From Lasioglossum baleicum (lineage: Eukaryota; Arthropoda; Insecta; Hymenoptera; Halictidae), in NCBI RefSeq assembly GCF_051020765.1, contig NC_134929.1, positions 5,686,384 to 5,750,383 of the forward strand: a stretch of DNA of 64,000 nt, in the 5' to 3' direction. Below, in pieces: positions 1 to 10,835 of the stretch. Position 1 is the first letter of the stretch, and every line of letters starts with the position of its first letter. A program made the translations under genes and the position numbers. The notes below the pieces were generated by a model. The model did not search any database, was not told the DNA's origin, and saw only the letters and a list, made by a program, of their open reading frames with translations.

Positions 1-3000
1 ATAGGCTGCGGAGAGTTCTCGGCAGCCGCCTACGAAATTAGTGCCGTTGTCTGAATAGACGGCCTCCGGTAGACCCCGTCGAGAGCAGAACCGAAGGTAT
101 GCGTTTAGGAATGCCGGAGTGGAGTAATCGACGGCTAGTTCCAGATGAATCGCCCTCGTGGCCATGCAAATGAAAAGTGCGATGTAGGCTTTTCGCGAGG
201 TGATACCGCGACCGGCCGAGGCACGAATGTGGAAGGGTCCGGCGTAATCCACCCCGCAGTGCGCAAAACAGCGGGCTGGCGGGGATACGCGGGCGTCGGG
301 TAAATTTCCCATGATTTGCTCGGGGACCGCAGCTCTTTCTCGAACGCATGTAACGCACGAGTGTATAATGGACTTCACCATGCTTCGGGCGCGGAGGAGC
401 CAATAGTTCTGGCGGAGGGTGTGTAGGGTTAGTTGCACGCCGCCGTGCAACGTTTGAGTGTGGACCTGCTCGACGAGGAGGCGCACGATGGGATGCGGTG
501 CAAGCAGAATTGGATGCCTCACTCTGTGTGGGAGAGCGGCGTGACGCAATCGGCCTCCGACGCGAAGAATGCCGTCAGCATCGAGGAACGGATTGAGCGA
601 GAGTAGCGGGCTCTTTGGCGACAGACTTTGGGCTTGCTGGAGCGCGTGGAGTTCTTCGGGGAATTCCGCGGATTGAAGGTGCTTAATCCAAAAGATTCGA
701 GCTAGAGAGACGTCTGAGGTCGAGAGAGCCTGTCCGGAAGGTCGACTAGGAGTGTCGGAGATGTTGCGGCGGCAGAGACGGCTGAATCTTATAATATAGG
801 CCGTGACTCGTAGGAGTTTGGGCCATTTTGACAATCGAGAGGCCAAATCCCACTCGATTGAAGGGGTGGCCGCGCTGTGGAACGACAGTTTGACTTCCGG
901 CAGGTCGTAGCCTTCCGGAAGGGGCGCCTGAGACGGCCACGCGGAAGCATCGAGTCCGAGCCACTCGGGACCGTGCCACCACAATTCATGTCGAAGGAGA
1001 TCGTCGCTGAGGAGCCCGCGGGAAGCGCAATCGGCGGGGTTTTCTGCAGTAGGCACATGCTGCCAACTTGCATTCGGAAGTCGATTCTGAATGTTCGCGA
1101 CGCGGTTGGCAACATACGGTTTCCACTTGGACGGGTGCGATCTGAGCCATGCTAGGACGACAGTCGAGTCGGTCCAACAGAAACACTTAACGGTGGCGTT
1201 TTCGAAAGCGGACAGAACGAACGCCATGAGACGGGACAGAAGCTCGGCGCCCTGTAGCTCAAGCCGCGGGATTGTCACAGGTGTGAGGGGCGCGACCTTG
1301 GATTTGCCTGCTAGCAGTGACACGGTGATCTGACCTGTCTGAGAAATGCAGCGAGCATAGATGACAGCGGCGTATGCAATGTTGGAAGCGTCCGCGAAGC
1401 CGTGAAGCTCGAGGTGACCGTTAGAGTGAGAGTGGCCGGTCCACCGTGGAATTTGAACCTCTGCTAGTGACAGAAGGCGAGTGTAAATCGCGGTCCAGCG
1501 ATCGAGTGCAGGGCCGGAGATCGGATCGTCCCATGCGATTCGGAGGCGCCACAGGTCCTGAATGATAACCTTGGCGGAGATAATGGCAGGGGTGACCCAC
1601 CCCAACGGATCGTAAAATTTGGCAATTGTCGATAAAATTGTCCGTTTCGTTGAGGGAAGCGTGTTGGAAAGCGAGACTTGAAATTGGAAGGCGTCGCGAG
1701 ACGGATTCCAACTGACTCCGAGGATTTTAACCTCATCATCGGGCGTGAGGAATTTTGAGCACGCTAGGCCGTGATCCGACGGATCCATGTCGGTGAGAAG
1801 TTCGGAATGGTTGCTAGCCCATTTCCGGAGTTTGAAATGCCCGCAGTGCAGCAGGCCGTTTAGTTGATCGCGGGACCGGCGTAGAGAAGGGATGTCATCG
1901 CCGCCGAATAGCACGTCATCTACGTAAATGTTCGACCGTAGGATGGGACGCGCGAGGGGAAAGCGAGAGCCTTCGTCCTCGAGAAGTTGCTGCAGTACTC
2001 GAAGGGCTAGGAACGGGGCGCAGGTCATTCCGTAAGTGACAGTCAGGAGCTGAAAGGGAGCGGGCTCGTCGCCGGGTGAATTTTGCCAAATGATCCTCTG
2101 ATAGTCGAGGTCGCGGTCATTGACGAGGATCTGGCGATACATTTTCGCGATATCGGCGGTATACACGTATCGAAATTTCCGCCATCGAAGCAGAACGGAG
2201 GGCAGATCGGACTGCAGCTTGGGACCGGAGAGTAGATGGTCATTAAGAGAGGTTCCGTTTGAGGTGACGCTGGACGCGTTGAATACGACGCGGAGATGTG
2301 TCGTCGCGCTGCCTTCTCGGAACACGGGGTGATGGGGCATGTACACCGCTTGCGTCGGAGATGTAGAGGAGGAGAGCGCGCGTCGCATGTGGCCGAGCTC
2401 TTCGTACTCGTGGAGGAACGCTCGATATTCCGAAGCGAGCGAAGAGTTCAGGCGGAACTTTCGCTGCAGCGAGCGATGAATTTGGTCCGCTAACGGGCGC
2501 GACTGCCCGATGTTTATTGGGGGGCCGGCACGGAACGGAAGACGGACCACGTACTGACCGTCGGCGGTACGAGTGGTGTTTGCGCGGAAGTGCGACTCGC
2601 ACTGTTCCTCGTCCGGGGTGAGAAAGGAGCGACGGGGAACCTCTTCGAGTTCCCAAAATCGTTTGAGGTCTTGAGCGAGAGGGTCGTCTTGAGTGCAATG
2701 GTGCATAGATATTCTTGAGAACTCGCGGAAGTCGCTACGGGCAGCATGGACTGTATCCGATTCGCCGGACTGACATGCTGTGGGTCCGGAAATGACCCAC
2801 CCGAAGATGGTTTCCTGCGCTACTGGCGATCCGCTGCGACATTTCCGCACCCCATCGAGAACGATGCTGGGGTAAACGTCCGCGCCAAGAATCAGGTGAA
2901 TTGCGGATCGGTTTGACGGATCGGGGTCGGCCCATTCCAAATCCGCAAGGTGCGCTAGAACTCGCGAGTCACGGATGCGTTTCGGCGCGTACGTTGAAAG

Positions 3001-4590
3001 CGCAGGGAGCACGAGGGCGACGGTTGACATCGCGGGAGTCGCGCGCGAGCGGTGGGCTACCTGGAGGTGCACAGCGTGACGCACGCTCCCGGCGTGGACG
3101 CCGCCGACTGCTGAAATCGAAGTATTGACGCGGGTGCGCTTTGCTCGCAGAATATGCACCATCGCTTCGGTGACGAAACTTGTTTCGGAGCCTTGGTCGA
3201 TCAGGGCTCGGACGGTCACGCAACGACCGGAGGAGACGCTTAATTTTACAAGGGCCGTGGCTAATAGGACCGCGGAGCTCGGCTCTTCGCGGGTAGACGC
3301 GAGGTGAGCGCTCACCTCGGAACTGGCTGACACGGGCGCTGAGTTTCCGGATGGTGGCGGTGCTACGTCTTCGTGTAGGAGAGAATGGTGTCGTCGGTGA
3401 CATACGCGACACGAATATTTGCTTGAACAGTCCAAAGTGGTATGCGCGTTGCTCAGACAGTTGAAACAACGATTGAGTTTACTGATAAGTTCGCGCCGAC
3501 CGTGCGGGTTCCGCGATGTAAACTGCGGGCATGCGCTTAAATTATGAGATGCTCGACACACCGGGCATGGCGGAAACGTTTTCGTCGACGTCTGATATGT
3601 TGTGACGGCATGCACGCGGGAAGGACCGGCGGCTGGTTGCATCGTCGCGACGGGGCACACAGCGGCGGTAACGGACTCGCTTTCGGAAAATTCTTCGAGC
3701 CCACGAACGCGAGAATCAACAAAATTCGACAGCAGCTCGAAGGGCGGCGGTGCAACGTCGTCGCTGATTTTTAGTTTCCAGGCTTTTCGCGACGACGTGT
3801 CCAGCTTCTGGGATACCAGATGGACCAGTATATCGTTCCAGAGATCTTCCGGTTTCCTTCCTAGATTTTTCAGCGACGCGGTGATGACGCAGACGCGATC
3901 GCGAAGTCTTTGTAAGTCGGCCGCCGACTCGTGAGAAAGCGCGGGCAGGTCGAACAATGATTGAAGGTGTGCGTTGATGAGACGTCGCGGATTTTGATAA
4001 CGCTTCATAAGAGCAGTCCAGGCAACTGTGAAATTATCCTCGGTAATGGGAATATTTTCGATACATTCGAGAGCGCGACCCGTGATGGACGACGTCAGAT
4101 AATGGAGGCGCGATACGTCGTGGAGCGATGGGTTTTTTATAATGAGGGCGGTGAAACGGTCGCGAAACGATTCCCACGTCGCGTATCGGCCATCGAATTC
4201 TGGCAAGTTTAAACGCGGAAGCTGATCGGCTGGTACAGGCGGAAGCACTTGCCCGTCGCAAGGATTTGAAGGGTGACTTACGGGGACGCTGGTCAAATCG
4301 TCGAGCTGAGACGTCATGAACGCCAGGGTCTCCAAGTATGTTTCCTCCGTTTCCTCGAACTGATTCTCGGAGAAGTACGGGATCTTGGTCTGGTCCGCGG
4401 GAGGGATGATGGAGCAGACTCGGTCGTTTCCGGTGTTGAATTTCTGCCAGTGGTCCTGCAGGTGGGCCATTCTCGTACGCAGTGTGGCCTTGGTCCATTT
4501 CTCCTTCCCCAGCTTCCTCAGATTGAGAAGACTGCGTCCGATGGCTCGCTTCGTTTGGAGTTGGCTTTCGATTGCCTCTACCCCCGCCAT
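1..4590 (-). CDS. BEL/Pao retrotransposon gag-pol polyprotein, 3' end off the window
   Basis: Reading the minus strand from the ATG at 4590-4588, I checked every codon to position 1 and found no stop: at least 1,530 codons. The frame is incomplete because it leaves the window, not because it is broken. Domains in order: gag region (about 1-330); three Cys/His motifs at about 340-405 beginning CPVC, CFNC and CRVC; a retropepsin-type LIDQGS at about 462; reverse transcriptase with YVDD at 889-892; RNase H with ADAS (about 1068) and TDST (about 1137); integrase zinc region with CVTC (about 1415); integrase core with VDYAGP (about 1446) and YSDNG (about 1513). The order PR-RT-RNH-IN and YVDD fit BEL/Pao. 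The ATG is the first Met after the primer site. It is 60-70% similar by eye to the polyprotein at 45859-50560. It would make the proteins for retrotransposition and looks intact within the window. Confidence 0.93.
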   Translation of the reverse strand, partial: MAGVEAIESQLQTKRAIGRSLLNLRKLGKEKWTKATLRTRMAHLQDHWQKFNTGNDRVCSIIPPADQTKIPYFSENQFEETEETYLETLAFMTSQLDDLTSVPVSHPSNPCDGQVLPPVPADQLPRLNLPEFDGRYATWESFRDRFTALIIKNPSLHDVSRLHYLTSSITGRALECIENIPITEDNFTVAWTALMKRYQNPRRLINAHLQSLFDLPALSHESAADLQRLRDRVCVITASLKNLGRKPEDLWNDILVHLVSQKLDTSSRKAWKLKISDDVAPPPFELLSNFVDSRVRGLEEFSESESVTAAVCPVATMQPAAGPSRVHAVTTYQTSTKTFPPCPVCRASHNLSACPQFTSRNPHGRRELISKLNRCFNCLSNAHTTLDCSSKYSCRVCHRRHHSLLHEDVAPPPSGNSAPVSASSEVSAHLASTREEPSSAVLLATALVKLSVSSGRCVTVRALIDQGSETSFVTEAMVHILRAKRTRVNTSISAVGGVHAGSVRHAVHLQVAHRSRATPAMSTVALVLPALSTYAPKRIRDSRVLAHLADLEWADPDPSNRSAIHLILGADVYPSIVLDGVRKCRSGSPVAQETIFGWVISGPTACQSGESDTVHAARSDFREFSRISMHHCTQDDPLAQDLKRFWELEEVPRRSFLTPDEEQCESHFRANTTRTADGQYVVRLPFRAGPPINIGQSRPLADQIHRSLQRKFRLNSSLASEYRAFLHEYEELGHMRRALSSSTSPTQAVYMPHHPVFREGSATTHLRVVFNASSVTSNGTSLNDHLLSGPKLQSDLPSVLLRWRKFRYVYTADIAKMYRQILVNDRDLDYQRIIWQNSPGDEPAPFQLLTVTYGMTCAPFLALRVLQQLLEDEGSRFPLARPILRSNIYVDDVLFGGDDIPSLRRSRDQLNGLLHCGHFKLRKWASNHSELLTDMDPSDHGLACSKFLTPDDEVKILGVSWNPSRDAFQFQVSLSNTLPSTKRTILSTIAKFYDPLGWVTPAIISAKVIIQDLWRLRIAWDDPISGPALDRWTAIYTRLLSLAEVQIPRWTGHSHSNGHLELHGFADASNIAYAAVIYARCISQTGQITVSLLAGKSKVAPLTPVTIPRLELQGAELLSRLMAFVLSAFENATVKCFCWTDSTVVLAWLRSHPSKWKPYVANRVANIQNRLPNASWQHVPTAENPADCASRGLLSDDLLRHELWWHGPEWLGLDASAWPSQAPLPEGYDLPEVKLSFHSAATPSIEWDLASRLSKWPKLLRVTAYIIRFSRLCRRNISDTPSRPSGQALSTSDVSLARIFWIKHLQSAEFPEELHALQQAQSLSPKSPLLSLNPFLDADGILRVGGRLRHAALPHRVRHPILLAPHPIVRLLVEQVHTQTLHGGVQLTLHTLRQNYWLLRARSMVKSIIHSCVTCVRERAAVPEQIMGNLPDARVSPPARCFAHCGVDYAGPFHIRASAGRGITSRKAYIALFICMATRAIHLELAVDYSTPAFLNAYLRFCSRRGLPEAVYSDNGTNFVGGCRELSAAY

Positions 4591-4638
4591 GATAGTGGAT
4601 ATTTCCGTTCTCGATGTGGCACCGTACACTTTCTCGCG

Positions 4639-4656
4639 ATCCGGCTCGAAGGACCA
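4639..4656 (-). other. Primer binding site, tRNA-Tyr type
   Basis: Read on the minus strand, the 18 bases TGGTCCTTCGAGCCGGAT are the complement of the 3' end of animal tRNA-Tyr including CCA, as I recall that tRNA. The site sits one base inside the LTR, where minus-strand DNA synthesis is primed. The second BEL element has the identical site at 45797-45814. Confidence 0.85.
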
Positions 4657-4657
4657 A

Positions 4658-5168
4658 TGTTTCGACTTCGACCGACGGTCGGAAAGCCTGAGTGCCGGGA
4701 TCGCCCAGGTTTGGACGCGCGAGGAAAGGTAACGGTCACGACACAAGGATTAAAGAAGACTCGCGGTGGACGATGTGATGGAGATCAATGACGAACGTTG
4801 ATTTATTGATATAAGAGAAGTGGAGCGCGCACGGCTCTGACACGCGTGAATTCCAGAAAAGCAGGTGTTACAAAGAGGTTTTGAACCAGAGTGTTTCTGT
4901 GCGCGATGAACCAGAGAGAGTGACCCCGCTTCGCCGAGGGGGTTCCCGAATAGGCCCAAGTCGACGAACGCGGTGGTCCGCGATTGGCGGATCGATCGCA
5001 GAGTCGATTGTTTCGGGATTCGAATCGAGGTAGTTTACGGGTCACGACGGCGAGCCGTTGAGAACGCGGTGTCGAAAATAATAACACGCGGCGTGTGTTC
5101 TTGAAATTGGTAGAAAAACCCGGCGTGTCTCAATCGACCGGTAAACCTCTCGATTCGAATCCCGAACA
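4658..5168 (-). repeat. 5' LTR of the left-edge BEL/Pao element
   Basis: On the minus strand the segment starts TGTTCGGGATTCGAAT at 5168 and ends CGAAACA at 4658. It directly abuts the tRNA-Tyr primer site. The first 16 bases match the start of the LTR at 45048, and the last bases resemble that LTR's end (GACCGTCGGTCGA). It is 511 bp long. Its partner LTR lies outside the window, so the ends rest on the terminal motifs, the primer site and comparison with the second element. The element would have 5-bp target duplications; the base pairs outside this LTR are AATAT (5169-5173). Confidence 0.8.
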
Positions 5169-5173
5169 AATAT

Positions 5174-7445
5174 GAATTCGAAAAAATCGTTTAAACATAT
5201 TTAAACAATCATAATGTGTTAATATTGGATATAACTGTATTCGGAAAAGTGTACAGAACCTTCTGCTGCAAAGAACAATTCAATATCTTTTATAATAACA
5301 TCACAATATTTGTCTACAGTTGAAAAATGTGCCTTTCTTACGGACGTGACGTCCTTGCCATTTTTGAGAGAAAACCTCGTTATTACTTTATTGTCGGAGC
5401 CACGAAGAAAGACTGAAATCTCCCTGAGCCCCAATAGCAATTATGTGTTATAAACCTTGCAGACCTTCACGGTCAGTTGTAGGCTGCAGCTATTTATTTT
5501 TGGGGTTTCCCCTCAACCCGCACACCGTGTACAGTGACTCTTTTATCTGTCTTCCACCTGGAAGACACTTTTGGCCAAGTTGAGATGGGACACCTTTCAT
5601 GTAGTGAAAAAACATTTTCAATTTGTTTATGTCCAACAAGTAGTCCAATACAATGCCCGTACGAAGCGATAGCGAAACAGCAGTGGGTTCAGAGTTGTGC
5701 AGAATTACAATTGAATTACTCGAGGAAGCAAAATTATTAGGCCGAAAAGAAAATTCTTGCGGTTTTAATTAAAATCAAAATAACAAAAACCGTAAGGACT
5801 TTCTCTCCGACCTGATACAAACTAATTGATTACATTGTAATTCAGCCATATTGTAATTTATAATTCATATCTTTATTCAATTAAAGTACAATGTAATTCG
5901 TAATTGCAATTGGAGTACAATTATAAAATAGCGGTATGTATTATGAAGGATGACGAGGAATAGAAACTACACCGCATGGACAGCAAACAAGAGCATATGA
6001 AAGAAAAACATAAAAATATATCCGCACTTCTTCAAAGTTCTGGACTATAATTTGGAGAGCTGTATTTTAATGTAATATGTAATTCAGTGATGACGTAGAT
6101 GAATTACTATATAATTGAAATACAATGTAATTCAATTGTGTAATTGAATTAGCAAAACTCTGAGTTGGTTAAGATATTACACCGTTACCGCCCACTACAT
6201 ACTACGCGATTGTCGGGGGTGGCAAGGCGCCATCTCGTATGGGTCCGAACTGGTGACATTGTATTGATGCGAGCCTGAGAAGAAGGTTACCAGGCAGGAC
6301 TACGGTGACGTGTCTCTAGGAACGAATGAGCGGCCGATTGGATCAGAGCGGAGGAGGCAGACCTCGTTTCACACGCATTATCGGCTGTCGACGAAATATT
6401 GGCTACAGCGGCCACACATATGTACCATTCTGGTACCATGTAGCGTGCAGCGTCGAAGTCAAAACATTGGGACTACGGGCGCGGCTGTGGTGGGGATAGG
6501 CAGACCTAGCGATGATAGGCTCGATTTGTTTATGTGCCGTTCCCGGGGCTGTTCTCTATGGAGAGGTTTATGACAGGTCATTACTATTGAGCTGGAAGTC
6601 GACACTTTCTCGGACAACACGTGTTGACTTGTGTTAACTTAAAAATTATTTTACAGTAAAAAATTATGAATAGGACGCGCTAAAAACAGCTTTCTGAAAA
6701 ATAGCTTCGCTGTCGATCGCCCAATAATGACCCGACCATTCGCATGCCCATGTTTTATAGCCGCTACGCTATCGTACTTCGCACAGTGGTGCAAAATCCC
6801 CAAGACATGGCAATAATTCGTTTATTATGTCATTTTTAAAAATCTATGTGTATTGAAATACATTACAGTATTAATGCATCGATCATAGATTGTAATAGAA
6901 CTTAACCCAAACACTGACATTGGAAAGAACTGTGACATACATTTGAAGGAAAAAATTTTTTCTCATTTCTTTGTTGTTTTTGTGTATATGCACTCCTTGA
7001 TTTTCGAAAGTTTCATAGTGTAGATATTATTCAGTGCGGTGAGTACATTACTTTGAATTATAAAAAATACAAAGCTAATTATTAATTTTTTTGTATGTTA
7101 TTGAGACTCCGAGTCCCACCGATTTTTATTTGGTTATAATCCAAAAGTTCGCGACTTTTTTTGACTTTCCGACAACTAAGGTCACGATGGTTTTGGAAAG
7201 AGCGAGGTAAAAGATTATTTCGAATCCACATTTATTAAGATTAAGATTTTTAAAACTAAGAAAATATGAAAACACTATCCGAATACCCAGTCACAAGTTT
7301 TTCATTAAATTATATCATAGTGTAACCGTAAGAGTATTTAATAAAAAAACTTTTATAAAAAAAAATTAAACCGACTTCGAAAAAACGCACTAAAAAGTAT
7401 AAAATAATTTCCATTTATTATTTATTTGGATACATTATAAGGAAA
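5174..7445. other. Unassigned AT-rich spacer
   Basis: About 2.3 kb with no gene that I can support. A 73-codon minus-strand ORF at 5219-5440 has a protein-like composition (contains RKAHFSTVDKYCD) and could be a fragment of an old element, but I cannot name it. The stretches 5830-5940 and 6060-6150 are rich in AATGTAATTCAATT-like words. GC rises at 6180-6560 without a recognisable product. Confidence 0.5.
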
Positions 7446-8311
7446 CCGCTAAGGAGTGAATGCTGAACTTTTTTATTTTCTGTGCTGCCCTCACGAAAGT
7501 GACATGAGCCAATTCGTGGCGTTCTGCCGATTAAGAAAAGCCTAAACTCGATAGAATTAGGATTGTTTCTAGTGGTTTTATCCGTGAAAGTATTCTCGAA
7601 ATTTTTATTCAAATACATTTTCTGCCCATCATCTGTGCTAGGGCGACGAAGCGACGAGGGCCTCGGGCGCCTTGGCCAAGTGGTGCAATAAACACGGCCG
7701 GGCAATCCTTCGGCCAGCCATGAAGCCGCTAACAAGTAAATGCTGAACTTGTTTATTTTTCGTAATGTCGTCACGAAAGTGACACGAGCTAGTTCGTGGC
7801 GTTCTTCCGATTAAGAAAAAACTAAACTCGATAATAGAATTCGGACTGTGTCTAATGGTTTTACTCGTGAAAATATCTTGGAAATTGTATCCAAATACAA
7901 TTTTTACCCATTTCTGCTGGCTAGGGCGACGAAGCGACGAGGGCCTCGGGCGCCTTGGCCAAGTGGTGCAATAAACACGGCCGGGCAATCCTTCGGCCAG
8001 CCAGGTATCTCGGCATGAAGCCGCTAACAAGTAAATGCTGAACTTGTTTATTTTTCGTAATGTCGTCACGAAAGTGACACGAGCTAGTTCGTGGCGTTCT
8101 TCCGATTAAGAAAAAACTAAACTCGATAATAGAATTCGGACTGTGTCTAATGGTTTTACTCGTGAAAATATCTTGGAAATTTGTATCCAAATACAATTTT
8201 TACCCATTTCTGCTGGCTAGGGCGACGAAGCGACGAGGGCTTGGAGCGCCTTGGCCAAGTGGTGCAATAAACACGACCGGGTAATCCTCCGGCCAGTCAG
8301 GTAGCTCGAAT
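7446..8311. repeat. Three tandem copies of a 280-295 bp satellite-like unit
   Basis: Units start at 7446, 7726 and 8021, each with CCGCTAA then ATGCTGAACTT. Copies two and three are almost identical; copy one is more diverged. Each unit ends in a GC-rich block (GGGCGACGAAGCGACGAGGG, then CCGGGCAATCC) unlike its AT-rich body. Short minus-strand ORFs span the units, but they repeat with the satellite and are probably fortuitous. Confidence 0.8.
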
Positions 8312-9021
8312 CCGACTAAATGACCCTATTCTTTTATATTTTTCACTTCCAAAAATACGTGTTGCAGAAAAAGAAATGGAGCTAACAGTAAACTTAATCC
8401 CTCGTCCTATCCAAAATAAGAACTTAATCCCTCATCCTATCATAAATAACAGGCTGACAATAGGCGTTCATTTTGGTTGTCTTACAAATTTTTAAGTTTA
8501 CTGTTATTTAAGATAGGATGAGGGGCTATGAATAGAACTAGCCTAGTTCTATTATTATTTGGTCTTTAATGTCTTTATGGTTATTACGGAAATTAACTCT
8601 TAAGGGTACGGCTGGTGGCCCATTGCTGTTCGGCCATGGCACAACAAAAGCCCACACTTACTTTTTCAGAAGCTTTTGCTCCAAAAAGTATATTAACGGT
8701 TTCGGTGTTATTTCAGCCGCTTGGCATAATACCGTTACCGGTATTGTCCGGTATGTATATTTTACCGGGATTAAGTCCCTGATTTCACACAAGCAATACT
8801 TTGTCTTGGGCGAAACGAAGAAATCCTCTCTCGTTTGTCTCCAGTCTCCTTAACTGTACTATACACTAAAAAGTAGTAGTCACCCTTTGTACAGGGTGAA
8901 CCACGAATCGTGATCAGTGAGTGATTAATCTGTTATCAACAGTCCGATCGAAGATGTTTTCATCAAATATAGCGAATCCAATTTTGGTCGATCAACCGCC
9001 TCTCTGGCTATAATGTAGACG
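8312..9021. other. Spacer with a short inverted repeat
   Basis: At 8382-8455 the words AGTAAACTTAATCCCTC and CTCATCCTATCATAAATAAC occur. Their reverse complements lie together at 8492-8527 (AAGTTTACTGTTATTTAAGA, then TAGGATGAGG). This is probably the remnant of a small inverted-repeat element. No coding region is recognised; the 94-codon plus-strand ORF at 8569-8853 has no family features. Confidence 0.45.
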
Positions 9022-9297
9022 TCGAGCTTACAAACCAGAAAATTTGAGGATGATTTTTGGAAATACGTCAACCGCGAAAAATATCCCAGTACCACCAAAT
9101 GTAGCAAATACTATTCTTGCTTCGGATCTACATACCCGTGTGAATCGGCATTTTCATACTTACAGTTAACGAAGACTAAACAACGTTCTGTCCTGACTGA
9201 TTCCCATACTATAGACTCATTATTATTATCTTTGTCAGGATATACACCTAATTATGATTGCTTGGTTAGAGACATCCAAACTCAGTCTTCCCATTAA
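9022..9297 (+). pseudogene. hAT transposase C-terminal fragment
   Basis: The frame ending at TAA 9295-9297 has no Met but reads as the hAT C-terminal dimerisation region. It contains FGSTYPCESAFSYLQLTKTK, then a leucine-rich stretch and YTPNYDCLV before the stop. Known hAT transposases (for example the GTF2IRD2/ZBED-like group) end in this way, with F-S-T-x-x-C-E-x-x-F-S and a final D-x-LV segment. Nothing upstream matches the rest of the transposase, so this is a 3' relic. The frame is open from about 9022. Confidence 0.75.
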
Positions 9298-10227
9298 TGT
9301 TAAGGCAATAAAAAAAGGATTTAATTCTAAATCTGTCTTTATCTGTAGCTAATTTGAACTAATATTGTTAATAATTACTCATGTTGTTTTAATTCCCCTG
9401 GACGATTTTTTTTTGGCCCGTTAAATAATCTATGTACTGAAACACAGTGTATAAACATAGTATGTATTTCACACCTCCCTCTCACCCCACTTAGACTACG
9501 CCTATGACAACAAGTTGATCGCGATTTTATTTTAAGATAAAAAGTAGATCTTATGTACACAAAAGTTGGCCACCCCTGAAATACAGCATGGTTTCAACCT
9601 TTGGTAAGAATATCTTGTATGATATACGAAGAATTAGGATGACAATAAGCAAATTCACTCTAGATTACGAAATCACGACCGTAATCATGATTCTGCGATT
9701 ACTATGACACAATACTGTGGCCATCACTACTGTTTATAATACTGTTTATATTATTCAAAATACAAAGTAACGAAAAGAATAAGGAATAGATAATGGGAAC
9801 AACTCGTCCGGGACATCGTCAATCTTTGACACAGCAGCTTCTATTGCTTGGAATCTGCACCCTAAAAAAATTTATTTTTTTTCTACAGTTTATAATTTGC
9901 TCACAGTTGCGTAAACGAATATATAAAATGCACGATGTAAGTTCGAGTATTTTCGTTTCTTTCAACCTAAAAGCATTGATTTTTGCACGTGATATCCATA
10001 AAAATTGCCGTGAGAGCTGCTGGACCATACTTATCCTGAAAAACCCTTTCGGTTCTTCGTAAAACAGTTCGTCGAAATAAAAGTTCTTCATAACTGGTTT
10101 AGTTACCGAAATCGATATTAAACAGTTTTCGAAGTCTGATTCTGAATCATTCAGTTACATTCCATTTCAATTACATTGTGCTCCAAATACATTAAATTTC
10201 AATTACAATGTAATTCAACTACCCAAA
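9298..10227. other. Unassigned AT-rich spacer
   Basis: Nothing recognisable. The ORFs at 9793-10062 (plus) and 9819-10091 (minus) are mutual shadows without family features. The stretch 10145-10215 again carries AATTACATTG-type words, as at 5830-6150. Confidence 0.45.
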
Positions 10228-10515
10228 TGGCGCTGAGACATCTAAAGGATATATTTTAGACGCCTGCCGCAAGACATTCAGACGTCTCGAAAGTCGCTGG
10301 AACACCGCTGGAAGGTCGCTGGAATACGTCTAATACAGGTCTTTTAAGTTTTTACGGTTGAAATGAGACGTCTAAAAGGGGCATTTTCGTTCAGCAGTAA
10401 AAACGACGTTTCCAAAATGGCTCTTTTAGACGTCTAAACACGTCCTTTTGGGACGTAAGACGTTGAGACCTAAAGAAGACGTAATAACGACGTGTATAAA
10501 ACGTCGTGTGCTATG
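10228..10515. repeat. Segment dense in ACGTC/GACGT words
   Basis: Within about 290 bp the words AGACGTCT, GACGTC or ACGTCTAA and close variants occur at least nine times (for example CAGACGTCTCG, GAGACGTCTAAAAG, TTAGACGTCTAAACACGTCC). Many are self-complementary and lie in both orientations. No ORF accounts for this. It ends abruptly at about 10515, next to AT-rich DNA. It is probably an old element built of short degenerate repeats. Confidence 0.5.
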
Positions 10516-10835
10516 TGGATACGATTATTCGCGATTAGCGTAATTACTAGCAATTAAATTGATATTAAATGGTTTGAATTATCTTATACAACTAGAGGAT
10601 AATCTATCCTATGCTGAATATTAAATTAATTTATATTTTTATGCCAAGTTCTGCAGAAAACTACGCAAAATATATATTAATTTGAGAGTAAAATGTGTTC
10701 TAACTCTCGGGAACTTTTCTCCAAGTTGTATATTAAATCTATAAATAGAGAGAGAGAGATTGTATTTAAAACTATTAATTTCTCTTTCTCAAAAATGATG
10801 TGACATCTCATCTTCTCTGGCGCGGGAGGGGGAAA

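Noticed and set aside
4034..4657. 207-codon minus-strand frame
   Set aside because: It is out of phase with the BEL polyprotein that covers the same bases and shows gag and zinc motifs; this frame has none.
7418..8196. Minus-strand ORFs of 91-143 codons sharing a common sequence
   Set aside because: They follow the satellite unit and would cross unit borders; no homologous protein known to me.
7446..8311. CRISPR-like array
   Set aside because: Repeats are 280-295 bp with no short repeat/spacer pattern, and the DNA is eukaryotic.
7900..8320. tRNA gene in the GC-rich part of the satellite
   Set aside because: No cloverleaf or A/B box arrangement could be drawn.
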